Source: Seison nebaliae
Lineage: Eukaryota; Rotifera; Pararotatoria; Seisonacea; Seisonidae
Direction of reading: 5' to 3'
Assembly (NCBI GenBank): GCA_023231475.1
Contig: JALJEE010000344.1
Location: 1-33,535, forward strand
Length of the DNA: 33,535 bases
Made by a program: the position numbers and the translations under genes. The notes under the pieces are model-generated. The model was not told the DNA's origin. It ran no database searches and was given only the letters and a program-made list of their open reading frames with translations. Positions within the stretch are counted from its first letter, which is position 1; each line of letters opens with the position of its first letter. Shown one piece after another: positions 11,666-20,450 of this stretch.

Positions 11666-12772
11666 TTATTTATTTCGATTATATGTATCAACATAAATCG
11701 ATGAAGAATCAAGTTCACTCAATGGTTTTTCCTCAAATTTAGTCTCCAACAATTCCTAAAAAAAAAATGAATGAAAAATATGAGAAAAATGAAAGAAAAT
11801 GAAAAAACTTCGATATTATTCGTCAGTTTCGTAGTGAATGGAAGATCGACATTCACCTCTTTCATATGTTCACGAACAATACGAAGATCTTTCATTTGTA
11901 AACTTAAAGTAAAATTTGGATTGGTGAAATCTTCTTTGATCATTCGATCGGCTCGATTCTGTAAGACCCAGGAACCGGCGGCACCATTCTTGATGGCATC
12001 AATTACCAGATTAGGGTCAACGCCACTTTTCTTCGCTAACATTACGCCTTCAGCTGCAGCTTGATAATGGAGACAGATACATAATTGATTCACAGCTTTC
12101 GTTATCTGGCCAGAACCTTAAAAACGGAAAATATAGGCTTTTTAAAAACGGACAATTTCTCGTACCTGCCGCTCCAACATGAACAATATTCTTTCCCAGA
12201 ATATTGAGAATGGGAAGTGAAGCATCGAAAACGTCTTTCTCACCACCACACATAATTGACAAAGTTCCGTTATTGGCACCTTCAGGTCCTCCACTAATTG
12301 GAGCATCTAAAATTCCAATTCTACCGATTCCTTTACACTACCAAAATATGGTTATAATAAGATAATTATAATAATTATATAACACAAATCAAACTATTTC
12401 ATCTAATTTTTTAGCTAATGATATAGAACTGGTGGAACAATCGATGATGATTTTCTCTTTTTTAGTTTCGGGAAAAACGGTCGAACTTTCCAGAGCGAAC
12501 GAAGATTTCATTCCTTCAATAACTCCCGTTTCTTTGTGACAAAGAACATGTTCGACATCTGGTGCATCCGACACACAAAGAAGAACGATATCCGATTGTT
12601 TTCCCACTTCGAACGGTGAAATACATTTCACAACTTTTCCTTTCCGATCTCCGATTGCTTCATTTATTTTCGAAGTTGTTCGATTATAAACAAAAACTGG
12701 ATGAACTTTCAATAAGTTGCGGAACATTCCCATTCCCATCTTCCCCAAACCAATAAATCCTACATTCACCAT
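11666..12772 (-). CDS. 3-hydroxyisobutyrate dehydrogenase-type beta-hydroxyacid dehydrogenase
   Basis: Four exons, complement of 12395-12772, 12166-12337, 11809-12116, 11666-11755; 315 residues. The family oxidises 3-hydroxyisobutyrate to methylmalonate semialdehyde in valine breakdown, using NAD+. Seen: N-terminal dinucleotide fold [13 protein letters not shown], the substrate loop [17 protein letters not shown], the catalytic-lysine segment [11 protein letters not shown] (Lys190) and the C-terminal helix motif [13 protein letters not shown]. The chosen ATG at 12772 starts immediately before the Rossmann strand, so there is no mitochondrial presequence, which animal HIBADH normally has. Either an upstream exon is missed (only 138 bp separate it from ORC2) or the enzyme is cytosolic or another beta-hydroxyacid dehydrogenase. 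About 20 extra residues close the C-terminus. Confidence 0.88.
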
Positions 12773-12910
12773 CACTTTCACAATTAATAAACTTTTAGAA
12801 AATTTTTAAAAACTTAAAATTTGAAATATCTTCCCATTATCTTCTTTTACATCTTTATTCCATTCTTATAATTTGGAATTCATTCAAAATTTTTTTATTT
12901 GTTTAATTAA
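12773..12910. promoter_or_regulatory. Shared divergent promoter region of the dehydrogenase and ORC2
   Basis: Only 138 bp separate the two opposite ATGs, so both transcription starts must lie here or inside UTR overlap. The segment is A/T-rich with a TTATTC/TATAAT-like patch but no clear canonical element. Confidence 0.4.
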
Positions 12911-14278
12911 ATGGAGACAACGACGACACTCGATAAAATTTACTCAATCTTTTTTGAGTTAATTAAATTTTCAAATTAAAATTTTTAATTATCATCAACT
13001 TATTTATAGATGGAATTATAATGTGGTTCTTCATGGATTCGGTTCAAAAAATCATTTAATTGAATTAATGAAAGGTAAATGGAAAAATGAGAATAATTTC
13101 CTCTTTCATTCTCGAGTGACGAAAGACAAACCGTTGACATTCGACAATGTTATTTTTCGATGAATTAAAAAAATCATTTTTTTCCATTAGTTTCTCCATC
13201 ATATGACCAATCATTTCAATTCAATTGGCATTCCCATTCCACATTTACCAACAGGCAAATCATCACCGGAAACAGCGGCGATGCATTTCCGAACACATTT
13301 ACCCAAAAGTTAAAATTAATTAATATTAAATTAACAGAAATAATTTTGAGAATTGTGATAGAAAAAGAATTTTTATTTATTCTCTCCGAATTCGATCATC
13401 GATATTATTCAGATTGTTCTAGAGAAATTCTTCTGTTTCTTCAATTTCTTAAAACTAATCAATTATTACCATATCCATATGCTATCGTCGATCTCGAATA
13501 TGAATGGTTATCCGTTGGAGATGAAAGAAAAAACCGGAAAAAAAACCGGAAACTTATGGAAGAAAATTCGAGGAATATTCGACTCATCATATCGATGAGT
13601 ACGTTCAGTGGAGAAATTTGTTAAAAATTATAAAATTTTTGAAAATTCTAAAAACATTTTGGTGCAGATATCACACCAGATGTGGAAACTATTTATCGAT
13701 TAATATACGTGGCAGCTCATTCGAATGAACAGATGACGGAAGATGAATTATGGAATGTGAAACATGAAATTAAAGAATCGAAACAATTGCCTTTGGGTTA
13801 AAAGGAGATTTTAAATTTTTAATTTTACAATTTTCATTTTGTTTAGAAGGAAATAGTAAATTGCAAAGTCTGAGAGTGGTACTTTCCAGTGTACCACCCA
13901 TCTCTAGACAAATCTTCATTTTATTGTGTAAACATATTTCAGAAAATCGAAGAAATTATTCGACTCAGCTCAACGAGAAACGTTTCTTTTTCATTACACT
14001 ATTAACTTAATGATTTTTCTAGTATTTGTGTCAATCGATGAAATTTTCTTGAAATGTCGAGAAGAATTTCTTGTTAATACGAAAAATTCTTTTCTTCAAT
14101 TAATTGGAGAATTTGAAGATCACAAAGTTATCGAAATCACAAAAGTTCTTCAGAAAATAATTTTGTTTTATTCTCTCAATAATAATTTGCCTTTCAGGGA
14201 TCAAATGGAATTGATATTATCTTACTATTGATCGATGAACAAATAATCGAATCATTTTTAACTGAACAAACTCTTTAA
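12911..14278 (+). CDS. ORC2: Origin recognition complex subunit 2, short form
   Basis: Seven exons: 12911-12957, 13010-13074, 13191-13598, 13668-13796, 13847-13981, 14023-14144, 14198-14278; 328 residues, phases consistent. ORC2 is part of the nuclear complex that marks replication origins and loads MCM. The N-terminal part has YNVVLHGFGSKNHLI, matching the ORC2 signature (vertebrate LYGLGSK), then NIRLIISM near the end of the AAA+-like fold. The C-terminal winged-helix part is very clear: LRVVLSSVPPISRQIFILL, CREEFLVNTKNSF, GEFEDHKVIEITK and GSNGIDIILLLID. Human ORC2 is 577 residues; nearly the whole disordered N-terminus is absent here. The centre (exon 3, 13191-13400) matches poorly and its boundaries are less sure. 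A polyadenylation signal AATAAA sits at 14310, 32 nt past the stop. Confidence 0.87.
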
Positions 14279-14401
14279 GAAAAGAAGAGATGAAGAAAAT
14301 GTTTCTTTAATAAAATTCCAAATTTCATTTCATTTGTTTTCTTCGCTTTTTTCTGTACCTGTGTCTTTCGTTTTGTTGATTTGTCAACTAAAATCTAAAA
14401 C

Positions 14402-15682
14402 ATGGAATCTTTGGACGAAACGAAATTTCCACCTCATCCTGATGAGAATTTTCCGGTTTATTTATTAAACTGTATTGGAATTGGTAACACGTCCCGAGTT
14501 TATTTATGTTTCTCTCAAATTCCTAATTGTCAAGGCTTCTTCGCTTGTAAAGTCATTCCAAAAAGAGTTCTACTTCATCGTTATGGGACGAAAGAGGAAG
14601 CTGCTCAAAATTTCTATAATCAACGTGCTTGGCTACAAGCATTAACATCTCCATTCATCGTTCTCCATCATACGATGTATCATGATAATTCTTATATTTA
14701 TGTCCTCAATAATTTATATTCAGGAGATTTGAGAGTTACAATAAACGATAAATTTCTTACAGAGAATGGTAGAAAGGGATATGATTTAGATGTTATTAAT
14801 TTCGTCGCTCCACAATTAGCCACCGTCATCTCTGATTTACATAACAAATACCGAGTGATGCATTGCGATATAAAACCGGAGAATATTTTGGTGGATTCTC
14901 GCGGTTATATTCGTCTCTGTGATTTGACACATATGAGAAAAATACACAAATATCGATCGTTCGATGAACCACGTGGCACCGTCGGATATATGGCACCAGA
15001 AATCTTGTTCAGTAATGAATCGAGTAAATATAAACATGGAAGTGAATGGTTCAATTTTGGAGCGATATTATTCGAACTTTATCGTGGTATTCCCTTAATT
15101 CCTCCACATGTTTCTGCATATGATGAATATGCCATTACTTATTTTCCACAAATTCAGGAATTCACCAGAAATCCAAAAGATACTCGAATAATGTTGAGCG
15201 ATCTCCAATGGTTGATTATGTTATGTTGCACTCCGATCGCTGAAGTAAGACGAACATTAAATATGACAAGTATTAAAGTTTATTCCATTCAGTCCAATCC
15301 TCTTCTTGTCATCAGTTTTAGAGTTCGTCCTTCTTCTTATGTACGGAATGGTCTCACATTTACCAAAAGTTAATTGAGAAACCGAAAAGTTTCTTAGTTC
15401 CCACCAATCTACACAACTTATCAGCAAAACAATTCGACTCTTACATTGTTTTGGAGAAGAGCGAAAGAGAACTTTTTCATGTTCAAGGAATAGAACGATA
15501 TCAGAATATGGTGAACGAACAACGAGTTTCAATTTCTTCAATTATTTTGAAATTAATCTTTTCCTTTTCAGGTCGCAGATTTCTATCGTCGTTCACGACT
15601 GGTTGATGAAATAATGAAGAACAGGAAAGATGATCTTAACACTAATACACTCGACATGAGTATGTCAATCGATAATTCATAG
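14402..15682 (+). CDS. Divergent AGC/GRK-like protein kinase with altered HRD and DFG motifs
   Basis: Three exons, 14402-15277, 15322-15510, 15572-15682; 391 residues. Kinase landmarks: glycine loop GIGNTSRV (26-33), ATP-binding Lys50 in FFACKVIP, catalytic loop HCDIKPEN (154-161, Cys for Arg of HRD), metal-binding CDLTH (173-177, DLT for DFG) and activation segment RGTVGYMAPEIL (191-202). The GTVGYMAPE pattern and the tail SHIYQKLIEKP resemble AGC kinases, closest in flavour to GRKs, which have DLG at this position. Lys50, Asp156, Asn161 and Asp174 are all kept, so catalysis is plausible. No regulatory domain (RGS, cNMP, PH) is present; the protein begins right at the kinase. A lineage-specific kinase is likely. 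AATAAA lies about 85 nt past the stop. Confidence 0.85.
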
Positions 15683-17786
15683 AATTCATAGAAATTTTTA
15701 TAGAATCTCGATAGAAAACTTCAAAGAAATCATTCCTTCCTTTTTTGAAACTGTTCAATTTATGAAATAAAAATAATTCTCGAAAATTTCTTTTTATATT
15801 ATAATAATTTATAGCGAATTCGCTTATAAATTCACTATTAAAAAATTTTTTTAAATTTTTTTAATTTTTTTGAATCTTTTTGATAGGAATACTATAATTT
15901 GGGTCGGAGAACCAAAATTCTATGGATGTTCATGAGTGTGTGAAACCGGGCTAGATGTTCTCCGCACGTACTTTTCATTTCTGAATGAATCAGGACAAGA
16001 AACCGATCTTTAAGATCTCCAACGCAACTTACCAAGCACGGGAAATAAAAGAATGAGACAAATCGATCATTAGATCGTTTCACTCGTTCCATCATAAATG
16101 TAAATACATTTCGCTGGATCATCGTTAAAAACTATTTCAAACTTTTTGTTCCGACTTTTATGGTCTTCAAGCATCCCTTGCATTTACGCTGAGATTAATG
16201 TTATCATTAGACAAAACGTACAATCTAATTGTCTGAGTTGAGTTGTAGTAGTTGTACTATTTGTTTGAGTTTACTTTTTCTATCTCTCTTTTCCATTCTG
16301 CGAACGCGACAACATAAAGATTTGTGCCAATTTCCAAAACTTGAAGCTTTAGTAAGGAATTTAGAATTGGTGAGCAAATAAATAAAACTTTTAATATAGC
16401 AATTTAATAAAACTAAAAATGTCTTTTAACAAAGTATATTATATGTATGTAATATTAAACTTAAACTTCAACATAAAGGTAATAAATTTAGGTTAAACTA
16501 TCTGCTCTGTGTTTGTATGTAGCTTTTCATTTTTCATTATCTCCATTAATATGGGACTAACATTATTTATTATCATGTATATGATTATTATCATTGAAAA
16601 TATAAAAAGGTATCTTAAAAAATTACGCTTAATGAAAATGACTTAAAATGTTACCAATTGCCAATCATTAGAGCTTTTTTATTCTCAATTTTATATGACA
16701 CAACAATGGTCTATTATCCTTGAATCAGGATGATAAAACTACTTTTTAATAATTATTGCCGTGTTGTTAATATATAAAAGTAAGAAATGGATTCGACATT
16801 CAACACTCCAATTGTCGACATATAAGAAATCACCATATTTGGTTTGAGATCTCATTCAATTGAAATTTAACTTTCCATTTTGTCCCCGATTACCACTTTG
16901 CCTTACATGATGGTGGTTAGCAACTTAAAAATTATAACATGACATATTATTATATGTTGGTGAAGTCTTATAATCTTATATGATCATTATACAAGATCTA
17001 ATGAATGTCTCCATATATGGACCTCTTACTATAGGAATCTTACTTTTTAATCTTTTCACATCTTTGAATAAATGTTAGTTAATCCAAAATGATGAAAAAC
17101 TATCGTATTTCCATTTGAAGAATCATTAAAAATATTGATGTCGAACTTCAAATTATGTATAGGACAAATCATCCAAATATTTCATTGTCTATTACATCAA
17201 ATTCCAATCGTTTCATCAGGGGGCGGATATGAACTAGAATGAATTAGACTGAACTATGCCACCCCCAACTTCGTGTGTTGATAGAGCGAAATAGTCACCT
17301 TTAAACCGTTGTAGTCGTGCATCGCGTAGGTTGATAATGAGGTGAATAATTAATGAATTATCGTAGATGTTACATTTTTATGATTACAAATTATTGTAAT
17401 TGAGATAAGTAGATATTGTGAAATTGAATGATAACTGATGACAATTTAATATTCCTTCTTCCTGTTCTTATTACTTCTATGCTTGTTTCTTTTTTTTTGA
17501 CATGACAAATGAGAATGTGATAAATAATCTTTTAATTCTATTTAATAGTTCATTCATCATTCATTCGGTGAGCATGCTACCGGTACTATTTAAAGTAGCC
17601 GAATTATCTATTCCATCCAAAATTCATCTTGTTTGGCGAAAGAACATTAGAGAAGAAAATTATCTTCCCAATTCACATTCTCTCATCTGAAAATATTACA
17701 TTGAAACTCTTTTCATTAATTACTATAGGAATTCTTGTCAAAAAAAAGTTATTTTTTCTTCTTCATTTCTCATGTCATTTTCTAGA
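15683..17786. other. Gene-poor 2.1 kb stretch
   Basis: AT-rich with no supportable gene. A 76-codon minus-strand frame at 15892-16122 contains a good GTAAGT donor near 16032, and a 62-codon plus frame at 17502-17690 has a hydrophobic patch, but neither joins to anything convincing. The segment 17220-17340 is less AT-rich than its surroundings without an identifiable feature. No tRNA or snRNA was recognised. Distal regulatory DNA for the flanking genes is the simplest reading. Confidence 0.4.
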
Positions 17787-18139
17787 ATGAAATTATTTCA
17801 ACAAATGTTTATTCTAATTTGCTTCCGTTACTTTTTCTTTTGATTGTTTCCTCTAATTAAAATAATTTTTAAATCTTTAAATAATCAGTTTTCACATTTC
17901 ATCAATCGATGGAGAATAATAATGATAATGGATTAAATGATTGTAAAGTATCATATGATCGATGTTTGAAAGAAGCGATGAAATATGAAGTGGAATTGAT
18001 GAAATCGTTTCTTCATTCAAATAATCCGAAGAGATCGTGGAAGACGAAACGAGGATATTACGGATTTTCTGGTGCCAGTTTGGAATCATTATTCGAACGT
18101 TATTCATCCGACGTCAGTTTCCAATATCGTCGGAAATAA
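17787..18139 (+). CDS. Small secreted prepropeptide with dibasic sites, unrecognised
   Basis: Two exons, 17787-17826 and 17889-18139, joined in phase 1 over a 62-nt intron (donor GTTACT, acceptor AATCAG) give 96 residues. The join creates a textbook signal peptide, MKLFQQMFILICFLFTFHQS, with cleavage predicted near residue 20. The rest is hydrophilic: Cys32 and Cys39, a helix-like middle (CLKEAMKYEVELMKSFL), then Lys-Arg pairs at 61-62 and 67-68 and an ending RRK. Cleavage at the second pair would release a 28-residue peptide starting GYYGFSGASLESLFERYSSD. The layout is that of a neuropeptide or hormone precursor. The GFSG stretch recalls DH31/calcitonin-like peptides only faintly, and the expected amidated end is absent. 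It ends convergently 131 bp from MRPL48. Confidence 0.6.
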
Positions 18140-18270
18140 TTTGAAAAAAGAAATCTCGTAACTTATTTTTATTGGAAAGAAATTCATATTTCATTTTATA
18201 TTTCAATATCATCATTTCCTCTAGCCATTTTCACCAACTGACCACGACGACAACCAGAAAATAAATACAT

Positions 18271-19214
18271 TCATTTTTTCTTTTTTGACAATTCACGTGC
18301 AATTGCCATTTCATCCAATTCCCCTTTTAATGTATCCAGTTCAACGTCAGGAACATAACGAAAATCTTCTTCATTTATATCATTCTTTTTTATTTCGATT
18401 GATATTCCTTCCGGTAAATGAGTCGCTATAATCTCATACAAAAGTGAGACATCTTTTCCTTCAACATCTGCCAACTGTCAACAAATAAAATTATATGAAA
18501 CAAAAAATTTCAAATTAAAATAATTATTAAAATTCTTTTTATAGATAAAATTTTTGTCGAAGTTTCATAGAATGTCTCTTCATCATAAAAAAATTTTTTT
18601 TGATCTGTTAAATTCTTTTGTGAATTTTATTTTTTAAGTAGATGAAGCTCAAACTATCGTTAGACATTCGACATTTTTATTCATGTCAATTTACGGTCCA
18701 AAACGAATATCATTTAAATATCTTTTACATTTACATGAATTTAAAAAAAATAAATAATAAGAAAAATTGCTTTTTAATTTAACAAAATAGTAACTTTGAT
18801 GAGTCGATGGTATTTCTTTAACTCATATGTCTCATTGATCGTTTGTCCATGTGCTTTGAACGTGTTAATTGAATAAGTTCTTGCGGGTATTGGAAAACTA
18901 CAAAAGAGAAATGTTAGATTATAAAAAAGAAAAAATTATTAACTGATCATCAACAATGAAATTTAATCTTTTCGTTAATTTCAATAAATAACGATAGAAG
19001 TTATGTAATGGAACATAATCGTATCCTGTCAATGAAATCGATAAATCTGAATGTACAGGAATTGTTCGTTCTTTATTCTAAATAATTTATTTTTCATAAT
19101 ATAATCAATTTATGAAAAGTGAACGATGTAAGGCGGATCATATACTCGACCGGGAATCGGATTCTTTATCACCACAAAAGAACTAACTTTCCTGATGAAA
19201 AAATTTTTCAACAT
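18271..19214 (-). CDS. MRPL48: Mitochondrial large ribosomal subunit protein mL48
   Basis: Four exons, complement of 19125-19214, 18944-19077, 18795-18897, 18271-18474; 176 residues, phases consistent. mL48 has the uS10-like fold and is a structural component of the mitochondrial ribosome. The start MLKNFFIRKVSSFVVIKN is basic and hydrophobic, a plausible import presequence. Family matches: LSISLTGYDYVPLHNFYRYL (human HLTGYDMTLAESY region), the PIPARTYSINTF strand and HLPEGISIEIKKN plus EEDFRYVPDVELDTL (human LPEGVRLSVKEHTEEDF). The C-terminus is a Lys-rich coil. The third intron is 320 nt, unusually long for this cluster. The gene is divergent from an unrecognised gene whose start is 106 bp away. 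Confidence 0.88.
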
Positions 19215-19320
19215 TCTCAACTAAAAATTCAAATATTTAAAATTTAAATTATCTTCCCTTTCCAATCACTTCTTTTATTATGATTCGTTTGAATTCAAAC
19301 AGATTTTCCCAGATATAGAA
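19215..19320. promoter_or_regulatory. Divergent promoter region of mL48 and the adjacent putative mitochondrial gene
   Basis: A 106-bp spacer separates two opposite ATGs, both followed by presequence-like N-termini, so the two genes probably share regulation. No specific element can be named. Confidence 0.4.
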
Positions 19321-20410
19321 ATGTGGAGATTGAATAATCACTTTCGAATACATTTCATTTCTTCCCGACAATTTAGGAAGATTAGAAATGATGAATATTT
19401 AGGTCGATTATCTGACGAGAAGCAATCGGAGGAATCTGATAATTCTCAATTAGAACCAGAAACTTCAACAGATTTAGATGAAACATGTATAGAAAGTTTG
19501 AAATTTGGAGAATTTTTTGAAAAATTAAAATTTTTCTAAAGATGAAGATGAAGTTAAATTGAAATTGATAAATGAGGAGAAATTGTTATTGAAATCACAA
19601 GACACTTCGCCCCAAATCAACTTATTACCTTGGTTCTATAAGAAGGATATGAAGGAACGGTTCAAAACCATGAATATGATGAAAGGAATAAGTTAAAAAA
19701 GTTTATTGAGATTTTTGTAATATATAAAAAAATTGAAAATTCTTTTTTAGATTTATCTGAATTTTCTTCCATCGAAATGGAAAAGAGTTCTCAATACGGT
19801 TGTACTGTTATTGGAATTGAGAAAGTGGTCAATTCGAAATGGTCACCTAAAATTAATGAAGCGATTTATTCTCACGATTTCACTGTTTATTCAAAGTGGC
19901 TCTCCTTAATGTATTATCAAATGGAACATAAAAAATCATTAAAATCGATTAGAAATCATCTTTTGGATGATCATCGTCGAATTATGGAATTAACCCATCA
20001 ACTTAAATCGGACGATCCGATTTTATTAAGAAAATTGATTGAATTAATTTTAGGAATAAATTTCAATTTTATTCCGTCATCTGATCAAGATCTTCATTTG
20101 GATCGATGGAATGACGACGATTATTTATTCACATCATTCGAAGTTCAACGTCTTGTTCGTTTATTGACGAAAAAAAGATTGAGACGTTAATAAATTATTT
20201 TAAAGAAATTATCGAATTTTTAATTTAAAAAAATTTTCTCACTTAGCGCCAATCGCACAATTGGAAATGGAAATGAAGAATGAAATAATGGAATTTAAAA
20301 CAATGAAATTATGTTCAATTGAAAAGTATATTGAGAGAAAAGAAATGATGAGCGAACGACAATTATTCTACAAATTGAAAAAACTGATTGAAGAAATTGA
20401 AGAGTTTTGA
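19321..20410 (+). CDS. Unrecognised helical protein with a mitochondrial-type presequence
   Basis: Four exons, 19321-19495, 19542-19691, 19751-20185, 20247-20410; 307 residues, all in phase. The N-terminus MWRLNNHFRIHFISSRQFRK is rich in Arg, Ser and aromatic residues with no acids, as in mitochondrial import signals. An acidic linker follows, then a mostly helical body (e.g. KWLSLMYYQMEHKKSLKSIR and FEVQRLVRLLTKKRLRRPP) and a C-terminal coiled-coil-like helix ending LKKLIEEIEEF. I recognise no family. The head-to-head arrangement with mL48 fits a fast-evolving mitochondrial ribosomal or assembly factor, which is inference only. The stop lies 40 bp from the convergent stop of the next gene. 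Confidence 0.65.
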
Positions 20411-20450
20411 GAATTAAAATATCTTTTTTTTTCTGAAAACGAAATCTTTC

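Noticed and set aside
13346-14231. RhoGAP/OCRL-like helical protein
   Set aside because: First impression from the helical segments; the C-terminal motifs and the GFGSK segment identify ORC2 instead.
15892-16122. 76-codon minus-strand frame with a GTAAGT donor inside
   Set aside because: Isolated, no homology recognised, no partner exon; left as possible unresolved exon only.
17502-17690. 62-codon plus-strand ORF with a hydrophobic stretch
   Set aside because: No signal-peptide geometry, no in-phase join to the downstream prepropeptide gene, which has its own better first exon.
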